This document shows positions 35,437 through 43,767 of a stretch of DNA of 57,108 nt, piece by piece. Made by a program: the position numbers and the translations under genes. Source of the DNA: Clostridia bacterium (GTDB lineage Bacteria > Bacillota > Clostridia > Oscillospirales > Acutalibacteraceae); NCBI GenBank assembly GCA_017436225.1, contig JAFSDM010000023.1, positions 1 to 57,108 of the forward strand, given 5' to 3'. The notes beneath the pieces are model-generated. The model made no database searches. It saw only the letters and a program-made list of their open reading frames with translations, and had not been told where the DNA came from. Every line of letters starts with the position of its first letter. Position 1 is the first letter of the stretch.

Positions 35437-36294
35437 TTAATCATCAATTTTATCTGCCAATACGGCAAACTGCTCTAAGCTCAGCTGCTCTGCCCTGACT
35501 GTTAGCGGTATTTCAAGCTCGACTAAAGCGGAGGTTAATTTTTCCTTAGAAACAACGCCCGATGCCGATGCCGAATTAACAAGCGTTTTTCTGCGATGCT
35601 CAAATGCTCCTCGAATAAGCCTGAAAAGTGTTTTTTCATTTTTAACCTTTGTTTCAACCGACTGCTTTATTTTAAACTGAATAACGGCGCTATCCACATT
35701 TGGCGATGGCGTAAAGCTTTCTCTTGGAACCTCAAACAAAAGCTCCCTTTCGGCATAAAAGGCGGCGGCTAGTGTAACCGCCCCAACCTCACGACTTGGG
35801 ATTTCAGCGCAAAGCCGCTCGGCGGCTTCCTTTTGCACCATAACGGTTATGCTTTCAACATTCAGCCTGCTTTCAAGCAGGGACATTATTATGGGCGAGG
35901 TTATATAATAAGGAAGATTTGCGCATATAGTAACGCGTTTGCAGTCCTTGAATTCATCCTCGATGAGCTTTTTTAAATCAAGCTTTAAAACATCGGAAAA
36001 TATTACAGATGCATTAGGGTAGTCGGCTAAGGTTTTAGCGAGAATGGGGCGAAGCCTTTCATCAAGCTCTACCGCGATAACCTTTTTGGCAATTTCAGCA
36101 AGCTCAACCGTTAACACGCCTATACCCGGACCTATTTCAATAACACCCGTTTCGCTATCTGCCGCGGCGGCCGCCATTTCGGGGCAGACGTAAGGGTCGG
36201 TTAAAAAGTTTTGACCGAGTGATTTTTTAAAGGTAAAGCCTGCGTCGGACAAAAGCTTATCTATTGTTCGTTTATTAGAAAGACTGTACTTCAT
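35437..36294 (-). CDS. rsmA: 16S rRNA (adenine1518/1519-N6) dimethyltransferase
   Basis: A 285-aa KsgA/RsmA. SAM motif I VIEIGPGIGVLTVELAE near residue 51, motif IV NLPYYITSPI near 125, KSLGQNFLTDP near 24. It modifies the 3' end of 16S rRNA in 30S assembly. One base separates it from the upstream ATPase gene, so they are cotranscribed. Confidence 0.95.
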   Translation of the reverse strand: MKYSLSNKRTIDKLLSDAGFTFKKSLGQNFLTDPYVCPEMAAAAADSETGVIEIGPGIGVLTVELAEIAKKVIAVELDERLRPILAKTLADYPNASVIFSDVLKLDLKKLIEDEFKDCKRVTICANLPYYITSPIIMSLLESRLNVESITVMVQKEAAERLCAEIPSREVGAVTLAAAFYAERELLFEVPRESFTPSPNVDSAVIQFKIKQSVETKVKNEKTLFRLIRGAFEHRRKTLVNSASASGVVSKEKLTSALVELEIPLTVRAEQLSLEQFAVLADKIDD

Positions 36295-36295
36295 T

Positions 36296-38911
36296 TTATT
36301 TTCCCCGTTTTAACAAAAAGCCCTTAAAAAACTTAACTGCTTCGGTAGCCGCAAGTGGGATTATTGAGAATAAAATTAGCTCAAAAACCATTGCGGTTGT
36401 AAGATTTTCTTTAAGCATAAATACGGTATGCAAGGGTCCCGAAATAATAAGAAGTGTAAAAACAGCAACGCCAAACGCTACTAACAATCCCTTATTTGTA
36501 TGGAAACCGATTTTAAATATTGAAAGGTCGCTTCTGTTGGCAAAGGCAAGAGAAATTTCCGAAAGAACAAGCACGGCAAAAAGCATTGCAGAGCCGCCAA
36601 TAGCGTACGAAATTATACCAAGCACCGACAAAAGTCCTCCCTGCCACAATATGGAAATTAAATAATCCTTTGTAAAGAAGCGTTGCTTTTTAGAAATAGG
36701 CGGCTTTTGCATTACGTCATCGCCCGCCTTTTCAAAGGCAAGACCGATAATAGCTGAAAATCCAACAACAAGATTTAGCCATAAAATCGGCAACGCGGTA
36801 AGCGCGGGATAGCCGAATATTATAATCTCTAAAAGCATTAAAAACAGCTCACCGAAAGCACAGCTGATTACCTGTGCCGAAACACGCTTTACATTTGCGT
36901 AAATTCCGCGTGATTCCTTTATAGCGCCTACAACAGAAATGTAGCTATCCTCTGTAAGGACTACATCGGCGGCGCCCTTTGCAATATCGGTGCCGGTAAC
37001 GCCCATTGCGCAACCAACATCCGCCGCCTTTAAAATAGCGGCATCCTCTACGCTGTCACCCGTTATGGCAACCGTTTCACCCAACTGCTTATAGGCGTTT
37101 ATAAGTCTCATTTTATCATTATGTGTTATTCTTGAATAAACTGAAATATTTTGAAGTTCCTCTAGAAGGGTATCATCATCCATTTTAGAAAGCTCTTCGC
37201 CCGTAATGGCTCTTTGACCACCCTTTAAAATGCCAAGATCCTTAGCTATGGCTTCGGCGGCGGTAATGTGGTCACCCGTTATCATAACGGTACGAATACC
37301 CGCGCCCTCACTTTCACGCAAGGCGGCGGTTGTTTCACGGCTAATGGTATCGGTCATACCAAACACGCCCATTATGGTAAGGTCGCTCTCCATATTTTCA
37401 GAATTGGGGTTAGACGGCACCTCCGAAAGGGGCTTCATTGCAACCGCAATGGCTCGAAGACCGCGTTTTGCCATTTCGTCTGCCGCTTTAATAGCTCCCT
37501 CAACATTGCCTGCAGTACAGTGATTTATTAAAATATCGGGCGAGCCTTTAACAATGGCAAAGGGACGATTATTTATCATATTAATGGTTGTCATAAGCTT
37601 TCTGGCAGAATCAAAGGGCACCTCTGCCATACGGGGATAGATGTTTTCAAGCTCCTCCTTAGTGAGTCCGCAGTATTCCATTGAGGCCGAAACAATACTG
37701 ACCTCGGTAGGGTCGCCAACGGGTCGAAGCTTTCCGCCTGTTCCAACCTCAACAGTGGAATTTCCGCAAAGAGCGGCGGTTCTTATTAGGGTTACGGCGT
37801 TTTCTGTTGGAGCTTCTAAATTCAAATCAATTAAACGGGCGCCGTCATAAAGCATTGTCATTTTCATACGATTTTTTGTAAGGGTGCCTGTTTTATCTGA
37901 AATAATAAGCGAAACTTTACCTAAATCCTCAATGGCGGTGGGATTTTGAATAATAGCCTTGCGCTTTAGCATACGGCCCGCGCCAAGTCCTAAAATTATA
38001 TCAACCGCCTGTGCCGCCTCCTCAGGGATGGCCGCCACCGCCAAGGCGATTACGGTAAGAAGCAATTCAAGCACGGTAAGCGCAAAGTTTTCGGAAGAAA
38101 GACTGCCAAAAACACCTACTAAAAAGATTATCGAACAGGTAATAAGCACACAAATTCTTGCAATGTGCCCAATTTCAATAAGGCGGCGTTTTACGGGAAG
38201 GTCGCTGCCATTATCAATCTGCTCGATTGTCTCGCGCCTTGCAAGCTCGGTGTTCATACCTGTATCTGTAACTATTACGGTTGCACGTCCAAAAAGCACC
38301 GAACAGCCTGTGTAAACCATATTTTTACGCTCGGTAATATCTGCAATGTCATCGGGCAGGGCTTCTGCCAATTTTTCGTTGGGTGCAGAATCGTTGCAAA
38401 TTGCCGATTCATCACAGGTAAGCGAACTGCTTTCTAAAATACGGCCATCGGCAGGGATATAATCCCCCTGTTCTAACATTACTATATCGCCCGGCACCAA
38501 GTGTGATGCGGGAACCTCTGTAATCTTGCCATCACGGAGAACCTTTGCAGAAGGGGCAATATCCCCCTTAAGCTTTTTAAAAAGCTCGGATGCTTTAACG
38601 CCCATTAAAACGTCTAAAACGGCATTTAAAACAAGCAAGATTAAAACTATAAGCGGTACATACCATCTGCCCGTTTCAGCTATAATATTTGTCACCAAAA
38701 CAACGGCAGAAACTATTAAAAGCAAAAGGTCAAGCGCCGAGGTAAGGTGTTTAAAAACCTTTTTGGCTATGTTTTTATCTTGATTTTTATCGCGGGTGTT
38801 TTCGCCATACACGGCAATTCTTTCTGCAATTTCTGCAGATGATAAGCCGTTTTGGGCATTAACCCTTAAAGTTCTCTTGACATCTTCAATATTAGAACTG
38901 TGCCAGATCAT
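36296..38911 (-). CDS. P-type ATPase, PMCA/Ca-like family, with degenerate catalytic and ion-site motifs
   Basis: An 871-aa P-type ATPase by layout: cation N-terminal domain, ten helices, phosphorylation motif SDKTGTLTKN (Asp near 339) and KGSPD. But several invariant motifs have drifted. The actuator TGES reads CNDS in DESAICNDSAPNEK (near 167-180); the TM4 PEGL reads PEEA (296-299); the hinge GDGxND reads GDSVEDAAILKAAD; TM6 NLVTDG reads NLVVGFSA; the TM5 Asn is Ala. So Ca2+ transport is doubtful, and it may be a slow or regulatory pump or carry a different ion. Cotranscribed with rsmA. Confidence 0.85.
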   Translation of the reverse strand: MIWHSSNIEDVKRTLRVNAQNGLSSAEIAERIAVYGENTRDKNQDKNIAKKVFKHLTSALDLLLLIVSAVVLVTNIIAETGRWYVPLIVLILLVLNAVLDVLMGVKASELFKKLKGDIAPSAKVLRDGKITEVPASHLVPGDIVMLEQGDYIPADGRILESSSLTCDESAICNDSAPNEKLAEALPDDIADITERKNMVYTGCSVLFGRATVIVTDTGMNTELARRETIEQIDNGSDLPVKRRLIEIGHIARICVLITCSIIFLVGVFGSLSSENFALTVLELLLTVIALAVAAIPEEAAQAVDIILGLGAGRMLKRKAIIQNPTAIEDLGKVSLIISDKTGTLTKNRMKMTMLYDGARLIDLNLEAPTENAVTLIRTAALCGNSTVEVGTGGKLRPVGDPTEVSIVSASMEYCGLTKEELENIYPRMAEVPFDSARKLMTTINMINNRPFAIVKGSPDILINHCTAGNVEGAIKAADEMAKRGLRAIAVAMKPLSEVPSNPNSENMESDLTIMGVFGMTDTISRETTAALRESEGAGIRTVMITGDHITAAEAIAKDLGILKGGQRAITGEELSKMDDDTLLEELQNISVYSRITHNDKMRLINAYKQLGETVAITGDSVEDAAILKAADVGCAMGVTGTDIAKGAADVVLTEDSYISVVGAIKESRGIYANVKRVSAQVISCAFGELFLMLLEIIIFGYPALTALPILWLNLVVGFSAIIGLAFEKAGDDVMQKPPISKKQRFFTKDYLISILWQGGLLSVLGIISYAIGGSAMLFAVLVLSEISLAFANRSDLSIFKIGFHTNKGLLVAFGVAVFTLLIISGPLHTVFMLKENLTTAMVFELILFSIIPLAATEAVKFFKGFLLKRGK

Positions 38912-39037
38912 AAATTTTCCTCCGGTAAGTTTTTTAAATATACAAAGTCATTATACTATAAATCTTTGAAATTTGCAACGAAAAGAATGTTATATTTTGG
39001 AAAAGAATAACAATTTGTTAATTGAATAACAAAAGCA

Positions 39038-39066
39038 TTGACTAATTACAGAAAAAAGGGTAAAAT
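39038..39066 (+). promoter_or_regulatory. Promoter of the DUF1292 gene
   Basis: TTGACT (39038-39043), 17-bp spacer, TAAAAT (39061-39066). Confidence 0.75.
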
Positions 39067-39108
39067 AGTTTTAGCAAAAGTTTAAAAAAGAAAGTTGAGG
39101 TGTGCCCG

Positions 39109-39411
39109 ATGAATGAACAGGCTTTCGGTAATGATATAATTACTTTAACCGATGATGACGGTAAAAATTATCAATTTGAAATTGTAGATGCTATTGAAAC
39201 CGATGATGGCAGATACCTTGCTATGATCCCATACTTTGCCAACCCCAAGGAAAAGCTCGATGATAGCGGCGAACTAGTTATAGTTAAGGTTTTTGAGGAT
39301 GAAAACGGTGATGAATATTTTGAAGATATTCCGGATGATGATGAATACGATACCGTTGCAGACCTTTTTATAAACCGTTTGCAGGACGCCTTTGAAATAA
39401 ACGAAGAATAA
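39109..39411 (+). CDS. DUF1292 family protein (YrzB-like)
   Basis: A 100-aa acidic protein: NDIITLTDDDGKNYQFEIVD, YLAMIPYF and GELVIVKVFEDENGDEYFEDI are the DUF1292 pattern. Function unknown; in many Firmicutes it sits near alaS and ruvX, not here. The start is ATG 39109 after GAGGTG; a 3-residue-longer start has no site. A structured RNA region follows. Confidence 0.9.
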   Translation: MNEQAFGNDIITLTDDDGKNYQFEIVDAIETDDGRYLAMIPYFANPKEKLDDSGELVIVKVFEDENGDEYFEDIPDDDEYDTVADLFINRLQDAFEINEE

Positions 39412-39431
39412 ACTAAAAATTCTCATTTTTA

Positions 39432-39538
39432 CCGCAAACTGTGTGGACGCGGGGTAAATTCTACACCGCAACCACATTCTTATTCGTAATTAAACAGGTC
39501 CTAGACCTGCCTTAAATCCGCAAACTGTATGGGCGCGG
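39432..39538 (+). repeat. Pair of 21-nt imperfect repeats with CCGC/GCGG ends upstream of the 6S-like RNA
   Basis: CCGCAAACTGTGTGGACGCG(G) at 39432-39452 and the same with two changes at 39518-39538. The first also forms TGTGG-GCGG/CCGC-CCACA across 39442-39476. Between them is a hairpin CAGGT CCTAG ACCTG. Non-coding. Confidence 0.65.
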
Positions 39539-39591
39539 AACGAGGCTATATTAAATCCAAAACACTATCCCGCAATGTATCAAGCTTCAGA

Positions 39592-39795
39592 CCTACCTTC
39601 CCTGTTCGCGGACCGTGGTTAATTATAACCCTACAACCTTTTAATAGGGGACCTTTCTCCCGCGGCGGGCTTGCAGACCTCCCGACACTGTCTTTGAGCA
39701 GTGCTCGGAAGAAGGGAGCGCGAAACCGTGGGGCGGCCACCCACCTGCTTATTTTTGCAGGTTATCAATTGCCATTTACGGCAGGGAGGGTTTTA
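39592..39795 (+). ncRNA. ssrS: Probable 6S RNA
   Basis: A ~200-nt rod. The closing stem ACCTTCCCTG (39595-39604) pairs with CAGGGAGGGT (39782-39791). Next CCGTGG...AATT...TAACC pairs with GGTTA...AATT...CCA...ACGG. A central bubble follows, then a tip hairpin CCGACACTG/CAGTGCTCGG. On the 3' side of the bubble is a small hairpin ACCTGC/GCAGGT after CCACCCACC. CCCTGTTCGC near the 5' end resembles the conserved CUG-UGUUCGC of 6S. A terminator follows at 39804. I saw no clear promoter. Identification by fold and these motifs, not by search. Confidence 0.62.
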
Positions 39796-39803
39796 AAAAA
39801 AGC

Positions 39804-39842
39804 AAAAGGAATTGTCTATAACAGACAATTCCTTTTTATTTT
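39804..39842 (+). terminator. Terminator after the 6S-like RNA, shared with the minus strand
   Basis: Fourteen-bp stem 39804-39817 with 39823-39836, then TTATTTTA; on minus it also ends in a T-rich run after the small CDS. Confidence 0.85.
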
Positions 39843-39855
39843 ACATTATTAAAAA

Positions 39856-40026
39856 TTATTCGGCTACATCTAAAAGCTCGTCGGGGTCGCACTCACAGTC
39901 GCACTCGATATAATCTAAATCTTTTTTAGTGTTAAGATAACGATTTACGAAAACTGCTACGCCTGCTGCCATAGCTACAACGGCAATAGCTGCTGTAACA
40001 ATCCACATAAGAGTTCTGAATTTCAT
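39856..40026 (-). CDS. Tiny membrane protein with an acidic Cys tail (56 aa)
   Basis: A 56-aa ORF: MKFRTLMW, one transmembrane helix (IVTAAIAVVAMAAGVAVFV), then NRYLNTKKDLDYIE and the tail CDCECDPDELLDVAE with three cysteines. A good site GGAGG is 9 nt before the ATG. It lies about 95 nt after the DUF4956 gene on the same strand, so it may be the last gene of the CotH-VTC cluster. Unknown function; the clustered Cys/Asp could bind metal, which is only a guess. Confidence 0.6.
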   Translation of the reverse strand: MKFRTLMWIVTAAIAVVAMAAGVAVFVNRYLNTKKDLDYIECDCECDPDELLDVAE

Positions 40027-40121
40027 ACAAAACAACCTCCCAAAAGTGTTATTTTAAAATCTTATTTATTTTATTATACCCCAATTTTTCTACAATGTCA
40101 ATTGCTTTGTTGGCGGTAAAA

Positions 40122-40787
40122 TTAAAGCTCTTCCTTGCCGTAGGCGGGAAGTGTGCAAACAATATCTAAATTTCCGTTTCTGCAACGAAGCTCATCCATA
40201 AACTGCTTGGTTTTATTTACATCGCGAAGCCTAACCTTATAAACCAATTGAAAAAGACTGCCCATATTAACGGTGCGAACGCGAACAAGCTCATTAAATG
40301 AGGTGTATTTTTTCATAAGGTCATCAAAAAGATTGGTGTAATCAATATTTTCGGGAATGGTGATTTTAAGCTCGCGGTCGGCAGATTTTGCCTTGCCAAA
40401 GCCCACCAAAGTATAAAAAAGGGTAAAAACAACCATTATTGCGGTGAAAATTGCCGCTACCCATATAAATCCCATACCTGTTGCAAGACCAACAGCCATA
40501 CTTAAAAATACGCTGCCGATTTCCCTTGCGTTGCCCGGTACAGAACGAAATCTTACAAGGTTAAATGCGCCCGCAACAGCAACACCAACACCGATATTTC
40601 CGTTTACCATCATAATTATCATTTGAACGATGGCGGGCAAAAGGGCTAGTGTTACCACGAAGCTTTTTGAATACTGACTGCGGAACATATAGCTGATTGC
40701 AATAACGGCGCCCAGAAAAAGTGATGCCAAAACGCAAACAAAAAAGGTTCCGGAAGTTATACCTGTTTCAATAATTGAATTAAACAT
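40122..40787 (-). CDS. DUF4956 membrane protein
   Basis: A 221-aa protein with about four helices (residues 15-35, 44-60, 64-78 and 95-130), GNIGVGVAVAGAFNLVRFRS and GNAREIGSVFLSMAVGLATGMG, then a soluble C-terminal domain. This is the DUF4956 pattern, regularly encoded beside VTC-type polyphosphate polymerases. It overlaps nothing and lies 5 nt after the VTC gene. Role unknown; possibly a membrane partner of the polymerase. Confidence 0.88.
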   Translation of the reverse strand: MFNSIIETGITSGTFFVCVLASLFLGAVIAISYMFRSQYSKSFVVTLALLPAIVQMIIMMVNGNIGVGVAVAGAFNLVRFRSVPGNAREIGSVFLSMAVGLATGMGFIWVAAIFTAIMVVFTLFYTLVGFGKAKSADRELKITIPENIDYTNLFDDLMKKYTSFNELVRVRTVNMGSLFQLVYKVRLRDVNKTKQFMDELRCRNGNLDIVCTLPAYGKEEL

Positions 40788-40792
40788 ATTTA

Positions 40793-41506
40793 TTACCTCC
40801 CAAAGGTGACTTCTTTTACAAAATCTAAAAAGGCTCTGCCATATTTAGAAAAGGATCTTGGAAAAATATTAAGCTCGCTTAGGGTGTGGGCAAGCCAAAC
40901 GGGGAATGTGCCCGAAATTTTTATTTCAAGCAGTCTTTGATTTTCACCAATTATCCTCTCTCCATACGCGCCCAGCGTTAAATCCAAATCATCTCTTCGC
41001 CAAAAAAGATCCTTATCCACTGTTATGCGAAGCTCGGGGTCGACGGTATCAAAAAAAGCGGTGCGGGTATAAAAAAGGGCGGTGGACGGGGCTATTCCCT
41101 CATAGCTTTTTAAGAACCAGTCAAGCTCATTTTTAACCTGACCTTCAACATCGGTTTCTCCCGTTTTAAGATAATCTACCGCCTTTTTGTAGGTGGTATC
41201 TATACGCCTTTTATAAACAATTTTTGCAACCTTTTTTTTAATTTCTATAAAGGCGAGCGAATCTTTATTAGGCACGCCGTAGCACCTTATCCTTAGCTTC
41301 TCCTTATATTTAGGTTTGTCTAACGAACGGCGGATTAAAAGATAATCGGGTGTATCATAATACAGGTTGCAAATTACCGTTTCGCCGTATTCGTCGGGTC
41401 GCATACGGTCGCCGATTTTTTCAAAAAGGGCGTCTGCCTGCTCGGCGGTAATTAAATATTTTTTCTCATATCGCCTGAAGGTATGTATCATTTTCACCTT
41501 TGCCAA
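40793..41506 (-). CDS. VTC-domain polyphosphate polymerase-like protein
   Basis: A 237-aa VTC domain. RRYEKKYLI near residue 11, KEKLRIRCYG near 70 (basic pair), FIEIKKKVAKIVYKRR near 86, and LLEIKISGTFP near 200 (catalytic Glu region) match the tunnel of yeast Vtc4, which makes polyphosphate from ATP. No SPX domain. It probably acts on the cytoplasmic side with the DUF4956 partner. Start at TTG 41506 or ATG 41491; the second follows AAAGGTG closely, so the start is uncertain. Confidence 0.85.
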   Translation of the reverse strand: MAKVKMIHTFRRYEKKYLITAEQADALFEKIGDRMRPDEYGETVICNLYYDTPDYLLIRRSLDKPKYKEKLRIRCYGVPNKDSLAFIEIKKKVAKIVYKRRIDTTYKKAVDYLKTGETDVEGQVKNELDWFLKSYEGIAPSTALFYTRTAFFDTVDPELRITVDKDLFWRRDDLDLTLGAYGERIIGENQRLLEIKISGTFPVWLAHTLSELNIFPRSFSKYGRAFLDFVKEVTFGR

Positions 41507-41550
41507 GCCACATCGCCCCCTTTAAATTTTATTGTTGCTTTGCTACGACT

Positions 41551-43566
41551 TTACCATTTGCCGATTTTGCTATTCATATAAGCTATTCTGCCTTCAACAA
41601 ACTCGCTTAAATATTCTACCTGACCTGCATATTTGGTAATCTTTTCGGTGGAATACGCATAGGTATGATCGGCATAATCAGTAATACTCCAAAGCTCAAA
41701 GTTCACTGCTTGAGCTTTATTAAGAAGCTTTGCGGTGTCATCAATAAAGTCTAAAAGTGTTGGAATTTTCTTTTTGGCGTTGTTCCAAACTTTTTTCGCT
41801 ACTGCCCTGAACTCAGGCATTGAAACCAACTTCTTAAACCATGCAGTTTCATCCAGATAGGTTTTGTTTATGTGCTTTTCGTTAGCATATTTACCATTAC
41901 CAAAGCCAAGGTCAAAGTCCCAAACAGGTCCCATTTTAAGCTTGCCGCCGGCATCCTTATACATATAGCAAGAGGCGTGGAGCTTTGAGTCGGTATTCAT
42001 TGCAAGTTCTTCTACAATATACCACTTTGCCATAGCTTCCATATCCATATATTTTGCGGCTTGATTATAGTTTCCGCTTTTTAAAGCCGCCTCGGTTTTG
42101 TTCATATAGTCATATATGTAATTCAGATATTCTAACTGTTTTTTCTCATTAAGCTTAGTGAGCTTGGTATCAGATGGCTTTGTGATGGTATAAATTGCAC
42201 CATTATAAACGGGAGAAGAGTAGAAAATATCTCCGCTTATGGGGTCGTAGGTGAAGTGGTCGCCAATGCTAACCCATTTTGACGGACGGTCGACATCAAC
42301 GCCGTTTGTCCACTGATAAAACTCCTCGGGTTTATTGTGACCTGTGGCCTCAATAATATAGCCAACCTTATCGGGTGCGAGCTTTGAATCAAAATCGGCA
42401 ATATCAATTCTGTTTTTGCTTACCTCAATTTTTTCAATAAGCTGATAGTTGCCCGCGTAGATTCCGTTTACCCATAAATCAACAAATCTAACATCCATAA
42501 TCGCTTCGGCGCCAAGCATACGCGAAAGCTCCATTGCCACTGCGTTACGCATAAGTGAGCGATCGGCAAAGTTGGCGGAAAGCACCCACTCCTTATGAGC
42601 AGGAAGTCCCAGCATAGACTGCTTTTTATCAAACTTTAAGGTATAGCCCTTTTTGGGATAATAGTACCAGCTGGTCCAACCACGGCCCTTGATTTGAGCC
42701 GTTCCGGATATAGACTGATTTTTGCCAAAGGAATAATTGCCGTTTGCGGTGTTTCCTCCACCCGCAAAAACGTTACACTTTTTATATTCTGTTTTGCTTA
42801 AAATATCTTGATTATCATTAGTGGTGATAGACATTGAAGGAAGACCTGTATTAAGGGTCATAATATAAACGGTGAATTTGGTTCGCTTATTTCCCTTTAC
42901 AACGGTAAGCTCAACGGGAACGGTGAAGTTAAAGCCCGCCTGACCGCTTTTAATTTCACTGTTTCCGTAAAGAATTTTGTCGGCGTTAATGGTAAATTCG
43001 GGAACTAAAGCGTGAATTTGAGTACCTGCGGGTAAAAGCGCAGTGATTTCATTGCCCGAAATGTTACACTCTACCGAAAACGAAAGGGATGGGTTTGTTT
43101 CCTTCATAAGAACAAACTCACTGATTAAACCATCCTCTACGCCGCCTGTTCTTTCGATAATCGGCCAACCTGCATTCATCTGATTGGGTGAAAGAACCGG
43201 CCATTTAATGTTTGCGGCGTTTTTGGTTTTATCGGCACTGGAGCTCCAGCCCTTTGGATTATTTAAAACCTTAACGTTCGTAGCAGGCTTTGAAGGTGTG
43301 GTTGTTGTGGTGCCGCCACCGTTGCTACCAATACTTGTCTGCTCATCTGTGTTGTAATCATCTTCAAGACCAATACTTGTCTGCTCATCATCTTCAAGAT
43401 CTATGAGTTCATTAGCCCAATCAGGTATAGAGCTGTTACTTTCACTGCTTGATTGAAAAACAGTTTCCACAATCTCGGGTCTGGTTGCAAAGGCAATGGT
43501 TATAGCTATGGAAATAACCAAAGATGCCGCTACAATACCCAGCAATATTTTTCTTTGCGGTCTCAT
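41551..43566 (-). CDS. CotH kinase family protein, secreted/membrane-anchored
   Basis: A 671-aa protein: signal-anchor (about 7-27), low-complexity linker to about 95 with a repeated DEQTSIG unit and a Thr/Gly run, a beta-rich domain to about 270, then a CotH kinase domain with KGRGWTSWYYYPKKGY, LRN-type and GPVWDFDLGFGN motifs. CotH phosphorylates spore coat proteins in Bacillus; similar proteins in non-coat contexts occur beside VTC and DUF4956 genes, as here. It heads that cluster and has its own promoter. Confidence 0.87.
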   Translation of the reverse strand: MRPQRKILLGIVAASLVISIAITIAFATRPEIVETVFQSSSESNSSIPDWANELIDLEDDEQTSIGLEDDYNTDEQTSIGSNGGGTTTTTPSKPATNVKVLNNPKGWSSSADKTKNAANIKWPVLSPNQMNAGWPIIERTGGVEDGLISEFVLMKETNPSLSFSVECNISGNEITALLPAGTQIHALVPEFTINADKILYGNSEIKSGQAGFNFTVPVELTVVKGNKRTKFTVYIMTLNTGLPSMSITTNDNQDILSKTEYKKCNVFAGGGNTANGNYSFGKNQSISGTAQIKGRGWTSWYYYPKKGYTLKFDKKQSMLGLPAHKEWVLSANFADRSLMRNAVAMELSRMLGAEAIMDVRFVDLWVNGIYAGNYQLIEKIEVSKNRIDIADFDSKLAPDKVGYIIEATGHNKPEEFYQWTNGVDVDRPSKWVSIGDHFTYDPISGDIFYSSPVYNGAIYTITKPSDTKLTKLNEKKQLEYLNYIYDYMNKTEAALKSGNYNQAAKYMDMEAMAKWYIVEELAMNTDSKLHASCYMYKDAGGKLKMGPVWDFDLGFGNGKYANEKHINKTYLDETAWFKKLVSMPEFRAVAKKVWNNAKKKIPTLLDFIDDTAKLLNKAQAVNFELWSITDYADHTYAYSTEKITKYAGQVEYLSEFVEGRIAYMNSKIGKW

Positions 43567-43602
43567 AAATACTCCCCCTTATAATTTATATTGTACATAG
43601 TA

Positions 43603-43631
43603 ATACTATCACATTTTTACATCCTTGTCTA
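43603..43631 (-). promoter_or_regulatory. Promoter of the CotH-VTC cluster
   Basis: Minus strand TAGACA (43626-43631), 17-bp spacer, TAGTAT (43603-43608). Moderate match. Confidence 0.6.
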
Positions 43632-43767
43632 TATATTTTTTTGCTTTGTGACAATAATGTTTCAAATTATTTCATATATTCTCTTTTTATTTGTAACAAT
43701 CGCATTTTTTGAAAGTCTTAAATCATATACTATTAAAAAACGGGTTTACCCGAAAGGTGGTTTTTAT

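Noticed and set aside
39592-39795. tmRNA or RNase P RNA as alternatives for the structured RNA
   Set aside because: No tRNA-like ends, no tag frame and no GAGGAAAGTCC-type core motifs; the single rod with side hairpin fits 6S better.
39529-39852. 107-aa plus ORF and 64-aa minus ORF
   Set aside because: Overlap the 6S-like RNA; no ribosome site and composition follows the RNA fold.
43591-43767. Longer N-terminus of asnB
   Set aside because: A glutamine amidotransferase of this class needs Cys at residue 2 after Met removal; the extension is hydrophobic shadow of the promoter region.
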